From: an uncultured bacterium
GTDB lineage: Bacteria > Bacteroidota > Bacteroidia > Chitinophagales > Chitinophagaceae
DNA: 64,000 bases
Direction: 5' to 3'
Assembly (NCBI GenBank): GCA_903920455.1
Contig: CAIXLY010000010.1
Location: 1-64,000, forward strand
Shown here: positions 29,220 to 38,692 of the stretch, piece by piece
Position numbering within the stretch: position 1 is the stretch's first letter
Layout of the letters: every line of letters begins with the position of its first letter
Notes under the pieces: generated by a model
Databases searched by the model: none
The model's input: the letters and a program-made list of their open reading frames with translations, nothing else
What the model was told of the DNA's origin: nothing
Translations under genes and position numbers: made by a program

Positions 29220-29543
29220 ATGAACCGAATCGCAATTCTTAAGTCTTATATCGAGAGAGACCCGACTGATATGTTTACGCGCCATGCCCTCGCCATGGAG
29301 CTTGTGAAAATTGGTGATGACTTAGAAGCGCAACAAGTGATGGAGGAAATTCTTGGCATCGATGAGCTTTATATTGGAACTTATTATCATTTGGGCAAAC
29401 TGTGTGAAAGGATTGGTGATATGATCAAAGCTGAAGCTGTGTACACGAAGGGAATCGTTCTTGCTGAACAATTTAATGATTCAACTTCATTACGTGAACT
29501 CAAGGCTGCTCTTCAGCACTTAAAAGACGAGCTAGATTTATGA
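29220..29543 (+). CDS. TPR-like small protein
   Basis: This 107-residue soluble helical protein contains about two tetratricopeptide-like repeats (for example GTYYHLGKLCERIGDMIKAE near residues 55-75). It probably mediates protein contacts; no enzymatic motif is seen. The start is set at the ATG of MNRIAIL; another in-frame ATG lies 18 nt upstream. Its stop overlaps the tilS start (ATGA), so the two are translationally coupled. Confidence 0.75.
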   Translation: MNRIAILKSYIERDPTDMFTRHALAMELVKIGDDLEAQQVMEEILGIDELYIGTYYHLGKLCERIGDMIKAEAVYTKGIVLAEQFNDSTSLRELKAALQHLKDELDL

Positions 29544-30916
29544 TGACCTCAAATAAAAAAGAACTTACTCAATCACTCGAGCATCAATTTGTTGAACATG
29601 TTCGTTCAAGTGGTTTTTGGTCAGCAACTGATCAGTTATTGGTTGCTTGCAGTGGCGGAATAGACTCAGTTGTTCTTGTTCACTTGTTGCATAAAGTTGG
29701 TTATCCCTTTATGATATTGCACTGCAACTTCAATTTAAGGGGAGAGGAGAGTATGCGCGATGAGTTTTTTGTCAGACAGCTTGCTTCCTCGATTGGAGTA
29801 GAATTGGAAGTGAAGTCCTTCGATACCCAAGCAGCTATTGAAACAATGGGTAAGGGAACACAGGAAACCGCTCGGATATTACGGTACACTTGGTTCTCTG
29901 AAATGGTTGATCGCAACTGTCAGCCAAACAAAAAGACTTATCTCTTGACTGCTCACCATGGAGATGATCTCGCAGAAACCATGGCCATGAATTTCTTTAG
30001 GGGTTCAGGTATAGCGGGATTGCATGGTATACCTGAACGGTCAGGAAATACAATAAGGCCTTTGTTGTTTACTCGCCGCAGTGAAATTCTTAGCTATGCA
30101 AAAGCCTGTAATATTCAATGGATCGACGATAGTTCGAATGTTGAGGAACACTATACTAGAAATCTTTTTCGCAACATCATTTTTCCAGAAGTTCAGAAAG
30201 TGTTTCCTGCTGCAACACAGAACCTTATGGAAAGTGCAAAGCGATTTACTGAAATCGAATTGCTTTATCGTCAGCGCATAAATGAGTTGAAGGCCAAACT
30301 GGTTCAGTATATTGATGGCAATATTTGTATTGCTGTAAGTAAGTTGATACAAGTGGAGGCTATAGACACAGTGATGCATGAGATATTTAAAGAATTTGGT
30401 TTCGGGGCTTCACAAATTCCTGAAATAAAAAAACTATTCACAGCATCTTCTGGCAAATATACTCAGTCTTCCACCCACCGTGTTTTGCGCAACCGAGCGT
30501 GGTTATTAATTAATCCTTTAACGGTAGAAGATAACGCAATTGTTCTGGTTGAAGCTGGAGTAATGGAAGTGTCGGTGAATGGGTTTTTATTGTCATTTTC
30601 AGCAGTAGATAACTTAGTTGCTCTAGATCAAGACCTCAATCATGCCTTTATTGATGCCCGCTTTGTAGAATATCCTTTAATCATTCGCAAATGGAAAAAT
30701 GGAGATTATTTTTATCCACTGGGAATGAAAAAGAAGAAAAAGATTGCGCGTTTTTTAACTGACCTTAAGTTGTCTAAAATCGAAAAAGAAAATCAATGGG
30801 TTGTCGAATCCAACAAAAAAATCATCTGGGTTATTGGAAGAAGAATTGATGATCGTGTGAAGTTGAGCGAATCGAGCAGGTCAGTTTTGATCGTCAAATA
30901 CAAGCCCAAGCCCTAA
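29540..30916 (+). CDS. tilS: tRNA(Ile)-lysidine synthetase
   Basis: This 458-residue enzyme makes lysidine at the wobble position of tRNA-Ile(CAU), switching codon and amino-acid identity. The PP-loop SGGIDS is at residues 38-43. The N-terminal ATPase domain (to about 220) is followed by a linker and a C-terminal substrate-binding domain with GMKKKKKIARFLTD. The coupled overlap with the upstream TPR-like gene marks the start (an adjacent second ATG is possible). Confidence 0.95.
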   Translation: MMTSNKKELTQSLEHQFVEHVRSSGFWSATDQLLVACSGGIDSVVLVHLLHKVGYPFMILHCNFNLRGEESMRDEFFVRQLASSIGVELEVKSFDTQAAIETMGKGTQETARILRYTWFSEMVDRNCQPNKKTYLLTAHHGDDLAETMAMNFFRGSGIAGLHGIPERSGNTIRPLLFTRRSEILSYAKACNIQWIDDSSNVEEHYTRNLFRNIIFPEVQKVFPAATQNLMESAKRFTEIELLYRQRINELKAKLVQYIDGNICIAVSKLIQVEAIDTVMHEIFKEFGFGASQIPEIKKLFTASSGKYTQSSTHRVLRNRAWLLINPLTVEDNAIVLVEAGVMEVSVNGFLLSFSAVDNLVALDQDLNHAFIDARFVEYPLIIRKWKNGDYFYPLGMKKKKKIARFLTDLKLSKIEKENQWVVESNKKIIWVIGRRIDDRVKLSESSRSVLIVKYKPKP

Positions 30917-30920
30917 GAAA

Positions 30921-30970
30921 TCTCTACACTAAAGGGGTGAATACTCCTTCTTATGCATGCTGAGTAGAGA
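30921..30970. other. Nested inverted repeats between convergent genes
   Basis: TCTCTAC (30921-30927) pairs with GTAGAGA (30964-30970), and inside it GGGGT-GAAT-ACTCC forms a second small hairpin with one wobble pair. It lies between the tilS stop and the rhomboid stop. It may act as a bidirectional end structure, but no T tract is present. Confidence 0.4.
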
Positions 30971-30972
30971 GA

Positions 30973-31599
30973 CTAGAAAACACTTTTTACAAAATATTCA
31001 AGTAAGTCGATTCCGCTGATGAGTTTTGCAGCCACGTAGGTGAACAATATGCCGTAAACGCTTCCCCAGAAATGTGCATTGTGTCCAATATTGCCACCAC
31101 CTTTTTTTGCAAGCATTGCAGATAAAACCAAAAATGCAATTCCGAAAATATATCCCGGAATATTAAAGGGTATAAAAAAGAATCGGATAGGCATATTGGG
31201 CTGAATGGTTATTGCTGAGAAGACAACTGCAGACACTGCTCCCGAAGCTCCTAAAGATCTATAGTGCGACTGATGTTGGTATTTGAAGAAATCTGGAATC
31301 ACTGAGGCGATTATGGATGTAAAATACATTATTGCAAATAAGGCTCTTGAAAGATCACCGAACAAGGCCTTAAATAAATATTCTTCCAGAGCAATTCCAA
31401 AAGAATAAAAGGATACCATGTTGAAAATGAGATGCATGGTATCTGCATGCAAAGCACCATGGGTAACGAAACGATAGAGTTGCCCTTCACGTTTAATCAG
31501 AAATGGCCAAAATAAAAGATCTTCTTTCAGTGTTGGTTTGCTAAAGCCTATGATTGAGACTATGCTGGTGATGATGATGATGAGGAAAGTGATGCTCAT
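30973..31599 (-). CDS. Rhomboid family intramembrane serine protease
   Basis: This 208-residue protein has six membrane helices. The nucleophile Ser119 lies in LGASGAVSA, the catalytic His is in GHNAHFW (His173 or His176), and the conserved HLIFNM motif is at residues 56-61. It cleaves membrane-anchored substrates, which are unknown here. It starts 14 nt after rlmH and is probably in the same transcript. Confidence 0.9.
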   Translation of the reverse strand: MSITFLIIIITSIVSIIGFSKPTLKEDLLFWPFLIKREGQLYRFVTHGALHADTMHLIFNMVSFYSFGIALEEYLFKALFGDLSRALFAIMYFTSIIASVIPDFFKYQHQSHYRSLGASGAVSAVVFSAITIQPNMPIRFFFIPFNIPGYIFGIAFLVLSAMLAKKGGGNIGHNAHFWGSVYGILFTYVAAKLISGIDLLEYFVKSVF

Positions 31600-31613
31600 G
31601 ATAAGTAACTCTT

Positions 31614-32087
31614 TTATTGGTGGTGATATTTTTCGTTTTTAGTAATACTGAAGGCTCGGTAAATTTGTTCTGCGAGAATGAGTCTAACCAGTTGATGTGG
31701 AAATGTGAGTTTCGATAACGACCATTTGTGCTTTGCCTTATCGAGTATCGATTGATCAATTCCAAAAGCACCCCCGATTAAAAACACCAACTTCTTTGTT
31801 CCCATATCCGCTTTTTGGGTAAGGAATGTTGCCAGGTTGATTGAACTCATTTCTTTTCCGTACTCATCTAGTGCGACCAATACAGTATCCCTATCCATTC
31901 TCTCCAGAATCAATTTTGCTTCACTTTTTTTTTGGTCAATTTCACTTAGTGCATTTGCATTTTTTGAAACTGATATTATCTCCCACTTAACAGTAGCGTA
32001 TTTCTTTATTCTAGATGTATACTCCTCTATGGCTTCTCTGATTGAGGGGTCGTGCTGTTTTCCTATGCTCCAGAATTCGATTTTCAT
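31614..32087 (-). CDS. rlmH: 23S rRNA (pseudouridine1915-N3)-methyltransferase
   Basis: This 157-residue SPOUT methyltransferase modifies helix 69 of 23S rRNA. The trefoil-knot SAM site is seen in LVFLIGGAFGIDQSIL, and the C-terminal LILAEQIYRAFSI is typical. The ATG giving MKIEFWSIGK is used; an in-frame candidate seven codons upstream is less conserved. It lies between the two membrane protease genes. Confidence 0.95.
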   Translation of the reverse strand: MKIEFWSIGKQHDPSIREAIEEYTSRIKKYATVKWEIISVSKNANALSEIDQKKSEAKLILERMDRDTVLVALDEYGKEMSSINLATFLTQKADMGTKKLVFLIGGAFGIDQSILDKAKHKWSLSKLTFPHQLVRLILAEQIYRAFSITKNEKYHHQ

Positions 32088-32135
32088 ATTGTGGTACAAA
32101 GAAAGCAAAGATTTTTTGGAATACCCGGATTGTGT

Positions 32136-32870
32136 TTATGATGCTATTGCTGTACTTTGAATTTTCTTTATTTGTTTCATGTAAAACAATCCACTAAAAA
32201 GGTCAACTAAAAAATGCAATATCATTGGAGGGTAGAGGCTTTTTGAATAGATAAAAATAATCCCAAACAGCATGGAGAATATCCCTATTTTGATAACTGC
32301 TGACCATCCCTGATAGTAATGCGCCAGACTAAATAGAAAAGCTGGGGCTAGGATTGCTATCCATGGTATAAGCACCGACTCGTCATGTAAGGGCATAAAA
32401 TAGGATACCATGAAACCTCTATAAATAATCTCTTCAAAAAAACCAGCACAGGCACAAAGTAAAATGTAGGGTAGGAGGTCTTGTTTCTTTTGAGGAAGAA
32501 ATGAGTATGTATCAAACCAGCCAGCTGTCGAACCTTGTTTTTTAATCGACTTGTTGGTGAGCATGGTATCAACTAAATATGCGACAATAAATATAAGAAT
32601 CACTATCACGGTTACTGTGAGATGTTTATTGTCAATATCCCTAAAGCCCAGGCTGTTCCATTTTCTTTTTTTGAAGGCCCATAACATCAAGACTGATGAT
32701 CCTGCAATTCCAAGCATCAAGCTGTTTGCAAGGTATAGTCTTCTTCTAGAGGAGCTATCAAATTGCATGCCCCCCGAAAGCTTTTCACTTTGCAATCCTG
32801 ATAGGAAAGGAATAATAATGCCAAATATCCAAATAAGGGAGTGGTCGGCTATTGAGGGAAAGTTATCCAT
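32136..32870 (-). CDS. CPBP family intramembrane metalloprotease
   Basis: This 244-residue protein has about seven membrane helices and the Abi/CAAX-protease signature. Motif 1 is EExxxR at Glu146/Glu147/Arg151 (FFEEIIYRGF), motif 2 His is in LAHYYQG, and motif 3 His is in LHFLVDLFSG. Relatives range from prenyl-protein proteases to bacteriocin-immunity proteins; the substrate here is unknown. The start at 32870 overlaps the coaE stop by 8 nt and is preferred over a reading 81 nt longer. Confidence 0.88.
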   Translation of the reverse strand: MDNFPSIADHSLIWIFGIIIPFLSGLQSEKLSGGMQFDSSSRRRLYLANSLMLGIAGSSVLMLWAFKKRKWNSLGFRDIDNKHLTVTVIVILIFIVAYLVDTMLTNKSIKKQGSTAGWFDTYSFLPQKKQDLLPYILLCACAGFFEEIIYRGFMVSYFMPLHDESVLIPWIAILAPAFLFSLAHYYQGWSAVIKIGIFSMLFGIIFIYSKSLYPPMILHFLVDLFSGLFYMKQIKKIQSTAIAS

Positions 32871-33468
32871 GTGTTGATCCTTCCACAGACATTTTAAGAA
32901 GCTTTTCATGCAGCGCAATAACCTGTGGAATAAGCAATTGTTCTTCGTCATTGATTATGACGGCATCACAAAGGTTCATTTTTATTGTTTCATCCATTTG
33001 GTTATCCATGCGTTCTGTGACATGCGCACTGGTTTCTTGATCTCTTTCTATTGTTCTGGCGAATCTTAATGCGGCTGGGGCAGAAACTCCGATAATGAAA
33101 TCAAATTCATGACTACTGCTACTCTCAAATATCAATGCAGCTTCTTTTATGGCATATGATCCAGTTTGTTCGCTCATCCAACGTAATCCATCTTGGATTG
33201 TAAACGGATGAACTAGGCTGTTTAAGAGGGACAGTTTTTCCTTGTCGGTAAAAACAATATCGGCCAATTTTTTTCTATTCAATTTTCCATCAGCGTATGT
33301 TGATTCACCAAATTGATTCTTGATTGTTTTGATGAGTTCAGCATTGGTTTCCATAAGCCGTTTTGCTTCCTGGTCAGCATAGTAAACGAGTATGCCCAAC
33401 GTTTCAAAAATCTTTGCTACGGTAGTTTTTCCAGCACCTATGCCTCCAGTTAAACCAATTTTAAGCAT
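32863..33468 (-). CDS. coaE: Dephospho-CoA kinase
   Basis: This 201-residue P-loop kinase carries out the final phosphorylation of CoA synthesis. The Walker A GLTGGIGAGKTT is at residues 5-16 and the substrate segment YYADQEAKRL near 33. The ATG at 33468 is favoured over a TTG two codons upstream. A -7 box ends just 3 nt before this ATG, so its message may be leaderless. It overlaps the CPBP protease gene by 8 nt. Confidence 0.94.
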   Translation of the reverse strand: MLKIGLTGGIGAGKTTVAKIFETLGILVYYADQEAKRLMETNAELIKTIKNQFGESTYADGKLNRKKLADIVFTDKEKLSLLNSLVHPFTIQDGLRWMSEQTGSYAIKEAALIFESSSSHEFDFIIGVSAPAALRFARTIERDQETSAHVTERMDNQMDETIKMNLCDAVIINDEEQLLIPQVIALHEKLLKMSVEGSTHG

Positions 33469-33471
33469 ATT

Positions 33472-33479
33472 CAAATTTA
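33472..33479 (-). promoter_or_regulatory. Candidate -7 box for leaderless coaE
   Basis: The minus strand reads TAAATTTG, exact to TAnnTTTG, then AAT and the coaE ATG. A start about 5 nt downstream falls on the start codon. It lies directly after the terminator that closes the nusB-yajC unit, so coaE needs its own promoter. Confidence 0.45.
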
Positions 33480-33483
33480 ACGT

Positions 33484-33517
33484 AAAAAGCCCGGAAGGTT
33501 AGTTCCGGGCTTTTTTT
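33484..33517 (-). terminator. Bidirectional terminator after yajC
   Basis: An 8-bp G+C-rich stem (GCCCGGAA at 33489-33496, TTCCGGGC at 33503-33510) has a 6-nt loop. It is flanked by A5 on the left and T7 on the right. On the minus strand it ends nusB-DUF1573-yajC. Confidence 0.85.
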
Positions 33518-33530
33518 ACTGATATTAATA

Positions 33531-33857
33531 CTATTTAGAAGTTGCTGCAGCCTTGTTCAGTTGATCGCTCCATTCCATACTGATGGCAGATTTTTCGATT
33601 TTGATGAAAGACCCAGGACTTACTTCAATCTGGAGGGTGCTGTCTTCATTAACTTTGTTTACTATTCCATGTATACCTGCGATGGTCACAATTTTGTCAC
33701 CTTTCTGAAGGTCTTCTTGAAACTTTTTTGCCTTTTTAGCTTTTTGAGATTGTGGGCGAATCATAAAAAAATAAAACACCAAGATCATACCTCCTAGCAA
33801 TACAAGTTGCATAATTCCGGCATTGGGGGCAGCTTGCAGTAAAGTTGAATTCATCAT
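33531..33857 (-). CDS. yajC: Preprotein translocase subunit YajC
   Basis: This 108-residue Sec accessory protein has one membrane helix (about residues 17-34) followed by the family motif MIRPQSQKAKK and a small cytoplasmic domain (GDKIVTIAGIHG). It associates with SecDF-YidC at the translocon. It is the third gene of nusB-DUF1573-yajC and is followed by a strong terminator. Confidence 0.94.
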   Translation of the reverse strand: MMNSTLLQAAPNAGIMQLVLLGGMILVFYFFMIRPQSQKAKKAKKFQEDLQKGDKIVTIAGIHGIVNKVNEDSTLQIEVSPGSFIKIEKSAISMEWSDQLNKAAATSK

Positions 33858-33893
33858 ATTTGTTTTTGTTTATTGAATGTGTATTTATGGATG

Positions 33894-34349
33894 TTACTTT
33901 TTTGAATTGACTACCTCAACATCGAATATAAGTTGTTGAGATCCTTCTTTTGTATTTGCAAATGCAGTCAATACCTTGTGGTTACTGCCTGTTCTTCCTT
34001 TGCTGTTAAAGATGGCTTTAATAATTCCGCCACTTCCTGGTAAAATTGGTTTTTCTGGCTTCTCGGGTATGGTACAACCGCATGATGCTTTTATGTCGCT
34101 AAAAACCAGCAGCTCTGAGCCAGTGTTTTTAAAGCTGTATACCACTTCTATCTGCTCGCCATCAACTAAAGTACCCGCGTTGAAGATAGTATCCTTCCAT
34201 TCTATGGTGGTGGATGGAAGATTACTTTTGGGTTGAGTTGCTTTTTGGGCTATCCTAGCTCTTCTTGCAGGAGGTTCTGGCTTGTTCAGGGTAATGATTG
34301 CTCCTGCAGCAATAATGGAAAGGGCTAATATGATTACAGGCGTTTTCAT
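33894..34349 (-). CDS. DUF1573 domain protein
   Basis: This 151-residue exported protein has an N-terminal hydrophobic segment (about residues 4-20) and a DUF1573 immunoglobulin-like domain (FNAGTLVDGEQIEVVYSFKNTG; IKASCGCTIPEKPEKPILPG). The family is abundant in Bacteroidota and its function is unknown. It lies between nusB and yajC with gaps of 34 and 36 nt. Confidence 0.88.
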   Translation of the reverse strand: MKTPVIILALSIIAAGAIITLNKPEPPARRARIAQKATQPKSNLPSTTIEWKDTIFNAGTLVDGEQIEVVYSFKNTGSELLVFSDIKASCGCTIPEKPEKPILPGSGGIIKAIFNSKGRTGSNHKVLTAFANTKEGSQQLIFDVEVVNSKK

Positions 34350-34383
34350 TTATAAAATTACTTTTCAAAAATAGTTAAATCAA

Positions 34384-35310
34384 CTAAGATTTTTTGAAGT
34401 CAACTTTTTTAAGTTTTCCTTCTGCTTCTAATTCCTTGTGGATGCTATCCATAATTCCATTGACAAAGTGGCCACTTTGCGATGTGCTGTAGCTCTTTGC
34501 AATATCAATATACTCGTTTAGGGTAACTTTTGCCGGTATTGTTTCAAAATATAAAAGTTCGCATACTCCAAGCCTGATCATGATCATGTCTAAAACGGCA
34601 ATTCGATCCGAATCCCAATTTTTGAGTTTTGGAACAATCAGTTCCATTGTGTAATCTTTCTTCTCGATAGCAGTTTTGAGTAAGCTAATGGCGTAATGTG
34701 TCTTTTCTGAGCCTACAATTTGTTGAAAATCGTATGCGGTCGGCTTACTCAAGAAGTTCAGGATCATTTGATAGATCATCTCACTGTCATCATCCCACTG
34801 AACGAAATGTTCCTCAAGGTACTCGGTGATATCATCATCAGCCATCATCAGGTTTGTGAAAATAAAACTCAACAATTCTTTTTCAAGTTTTTTCTCCCTT
34901 GATTCTTGGACGATATAGGTTTGGTAAATCTCTGTTTCTGTAAGCTTGAGGTATATTTTCTTGACAATTTCCTGATCCAATAGGGAGGTTAAGCTACGGC
35001 TTTTGATAGCTTGCTGGAAGGCAGGTTGCTCAAGGATTTTCCACAACAAGGTGTTGCCTGAAATTTTTGTGTTTATGTTGAGGTCTTTCTCCGAGGGCAG
35101 ATGTTTAGATGCCTTATTCCTTGCATCTGTTTCTGCATACCTGGCCACCTCTGTAATTAAATAGATGGTGAAGGTGAACAAATCTGCTGTTTGTTCAAGG
35201 TACTTTTTTAATAAATTAACTGCTTTATCTTCTGCTATCACGCCGGATTCGGTTTCCACTGCATAGAGGCACTGCATCACCTTAATCCGGATATTTCTAC
35301 GACTGATCAT
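34384..35310 (-). CDS. nusB: Transcription antitermination protein NusB (long form)
   Basis: This 308-residue protein begins with the NusB motif RRNIRIKVMQCLYA and ends with the conserved NusB fold (VTLNEYIDIAKSYS; FVNGIMDSIHKEL). It is about twice the E. coli length because of a middle helical insertion, as is usual in Bacteroidota. NusB joins NusE and boxA RNA for rRNA antitermination. The start at 35310 is chosen because a -7 box (35332-35339) covers the longer candidate start at 35334. Confidence 0.93.
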   Translation of the reverse strand: MISRRNIRIKVMQCLYAVETESGVIAEDKAVNLLKKYLEQTADLFTFTIYLITEVARYAETDARNKASKHLPSEKDLNINTKISGNTLLWKILEQPAFQQAIKSRSLTSLLDQEIVKKIYLKLTETEIYQTYIVQESREKKLEKELLSFIFTNLMMADDDITEYLEEHFVQWDDDSEMIYQMILNFLSKPTAYDFQQIVGSEKTHYAISLLKTAIEKKDYTMELIVPKLKNWDSDRIAVLDMIMIRLGVCELLYFETIPAKVTLNEYIDIAKSYSTSQSGHFVNGIMDSIHKELEAEGKLKKVDFKKS

Positions 35311-35331
35311 GTAAAGAGCTGTTTGAGGGCG

Positions 35332-35339
35332 CAAATATA
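35332..35339 (-). promoter_or_regulatory. -7 box of the nusB operon
   Basis: The minus strand reads TATATTTG then C, an exact TAnnTTTG. A degenerate -33 (ATTG) lies 20 nt further upstream. It predicts a leader of about 17 nt for nusB-DUF1573-yajC. Confidence 0.5.
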
Positions 35340-35357
35340 CGCTTTGCCAGCCCTTTA

Positions 35358-35456
35358 GTCAATTTTTATGTGTAGAATGATAAATTGACATATTGAATCC
35401 CTATTTTAGCTGACATTTTCTTCAAAATCAACCAATAACGAAGGGTAAGCTGACAT
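35358..35456. promoter_or_regulatory. Inverted and direct repeats in the nusB/groES intergenic region
   Basis: An 8-bp inverted repeat GTCAATTT (35358-35365) and AAATTGAC (35382-35389) has a 16-nt spacer. The word TGACAT occurs three times (35386, 35411, 35451), and the last two are part of the 9-nt direct repeat AGCTGACAT spaced by 40 bp. No CIRCE element was found. These may be regulator sites for the divergent groESL promoter. Confidence 0.45.
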
Positions 35457-35568
35457 AATTGCAAATCCCACCTCGTGGTATGAAATTGGATATTTATGGT
35501 AGATCGCAATCAGGTGTTGATCTGATTTGCATAATTTTTTCATTTTTAACAAAACAAAACCAAAAGCT

Positions 35569-35850
35569 ATGGCTAAGAAGTTAAACATTACCCCATTGCA
35601 TGACAGGGTAATCGTGAAGCCTGCTCCCGCCGAGGAGAAGACCGCAGGTGGTATCATCATTCCTGACACAGCGAAGGAAAAGCCTCAAAGAGGATCAATT
35701 GTTGCCGCAGGTCCGGGTAAAAAAGACGAACCCATGAGTGTAAAAGCTGGTGATACTGTTCTTTATGGTAAATATTCAGGAACAGAAATCTCTATCGAAG
35801 GACACGACTATCTCATTATGAGGGAGTCTGATATCCTTGCTATTGTTTAA
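35569..35850 (+). CDS. groS: Co-chaperonin GroES
   Basis: This 93-residue lid of the GroEL chamber has the mobile loop and [14 protein letters not shown] motif, and ends in the conserved [14 protein letters not shown]. The ATG giving [13 protein letters not shown] is used; an in-frame ATG 42 nt upstream encodes non-conserved residues. It precedes groL by 28 nt. Confidence 0.97.
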   Translation: MAKKLNITPLHDRVIVKPAPAEEKTAGGIIIPDTAKEKPQRGSIVAAGPGKKDEPMSVKAGDTVLYGKYSGTEISIEGHDYLIMRESDILAIV

Positions 35851-35866
35851 TCTGCGAAAAAACTAA

Positions 35867-37522
<1,656 letters not shown>

Positions 37523-37541
37523 TCTAAACCTACTTTTATAT

Positions 37542-37571
37542 AAAAGGCCCTGCATATGCAGGGCCTTTTTT
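37542..37571. terminator. Bidirectional terminator after groEL
   Basis: A perfect 12-bp stem (AAAAGGCCCTGC at 37542-37553, GCAGGGCCTTTT at 37558-37569) with an ATAT loop runs into T7 on the plus strand. The A run on the left lets it also end the convergent lysoplasmalogenase gene. Confidence 0.9.
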
Positions 37572-37588
37572 TATGACTATTCAGGAAA

Positions 37589-38260
37589 CTAAATGGTAGG
37601 ATTATTGCGATATCGGATAGCTCCCTGCACAATGAAAAGTTGTGCCAAAATATAGGTTGCCATTGTATACATTCCAGCCATCTCAAAAGGCTGTCTAAAC
37701 TTATTAAAAGCCAAGATTGTATCTGATGTTACAAAGAACAATGCTCCAATGATAAGAAAGGTTGCAGTTTTGTTTTCAAGCTTTTGATACTGCCAAAGTG
37801 CTGCAGAAAGCATTGTGCTGATGGTAATGCCATAAAATAAAACAGGGTACTTCATTCCACCTAGAAATGGCCACAACAAATGCATGAGCTCAATGAGATA
37901 GGCCATTACTGCAATAAGCATGACTGGCCTTAACTTGAAGAATGATGCCGTTGCAGATTTTGTTGTAGATAAAAAGCCAATATAAAAAATATGGGCAATC
38001 AAAAAGGAAATTAGTCCGGGTACAAAAAGGCCATCCATATGAAGTAGGATATCCCCAATCCATGAAAAAAGAAGTCCCAATAAAACCGCGTCCTTAAACA
38101 GACTCTTTTTATTGCCAATGGCCGTTAAATAGATTCCTGCCAATGACGGTATAATCAGGGGTTTAGTGATAAACCGCCAATGCTCATTGCCTGTAATTAA
38201 GAGCACTACCTCTGACATGGAAATGATGGAAAAAAGAAGAAATAAGTATCTTGGCTTCAT
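37589..38260 (-). CDS. YhhN-family protein (lysoplasmalogenase-like)
   Basis: This 223-residue integral membrane protein has about eight helices and the YhhN/TMEM86 pattern (LFSWIGDILLHMDG; FVTSDTILAFNKFRQPF). Animal homologues hydrolyse the vinyl-ether bond of lysoplasmalogen, but activity of this bacterial member is not established. It converges on groEL with a shared terminator. Confidence 0.82.
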   Translation of the reverse strand: MKPRYLFLLFSIISMSEVVLLITGNEHWRFITKPLIIPSLAGIYLTAIGNKKSLFKDAVLLGLLFSWIGDILLHMDGLFVPGLISFLIAHIFYIGFLSTTKSATASFFKLRPVMLIAVMAYLIELMHLLWPFLGGMKYPVLFYGITISTMLSAALWQYQKLENKTATFLIIGALFFVTSDTILAFNKFRQPFEMAGMYTMATYILAQLFIVQGAIRYRNNPTI

Positions 38261-38300
38261 GATTTCAAGTGATCGGATTAACGTAATTTAGAGAATATTT

Positions 38301-38639
38301 ATGTTATATACGCCTGACGAATTGAAATTTATGGCCTACTGGGAGGAGAATCGGCTCAAGCAAAAGAGATTTTTATACCAATTAACCTTTGGCTTACCTC
38401 TGGGGATACTTTTTTCAGCACCGATTATTGTAAACTTTTTGCTTGGGCGCTTTTGGTATAAAAGAGCGGATGCGGTTGGACTTGGACAGTTTAACCCTAT
38501 GGTTCTTGTTGTAGCCGTCCTTTTAATTGCAGTGTTTACTGCACTTTTAAGCAGAAAGTTTAGGTGGGAGAAACTGGAGCAGCAATATATTTCTCTGAAG
38601 AAAAGAGTGGAGTCGGCGGGGGTGGCAGATGAACTTTAG
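38301..38639 (+). CDS. Small two-helix membrane protein, unknown
   Basis: This 112-residue protein has a soluble N-terminus (TPDELKFMAYWEENR), two membrane helices (about residues 29-48 and 66-84) and a basic helical C-terminus. I do not recognise a named family. It lies 53 nt before the FKBP lipoprotein gene on the same strand, and may be co-transcribed with it. Confidence 0.7.
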   Translation: MLYTPDELKFMAYWEENRLKQKRFLYQLTFGLPLGILFSAPIIVNFLLGRFWYKRADAVGLGQFNPMVLVVAVLLIAVFTALLSRKFRWEKLEQQYISLKKRVESAGVADEL

Positions 38640-38692
38640 AATTTCACTAATCTTCATAAATAATTATGATATTTGCATCACATACAACGATT

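Noticed and set aside
31541-31771. His-rich frame on the minus strand around the rhomboid start
   Set aside because: It comes from a short run of ATG/CAT triplets at the rhomboid N-terminus (poly-Ile in the real frame).
33469-33474. TTG start for coaE two codons upstream
   Set aside because: It would put the -7 box against the start and the ATG at 33468 begins the conserved KIGLTGG segment.
35311-35568. CIRCE element upstream of groES
   Set aside because: No TTAGCACTC-N9-GAGTGCTAA-like repeat is present; only unrelated short repeats were seen.
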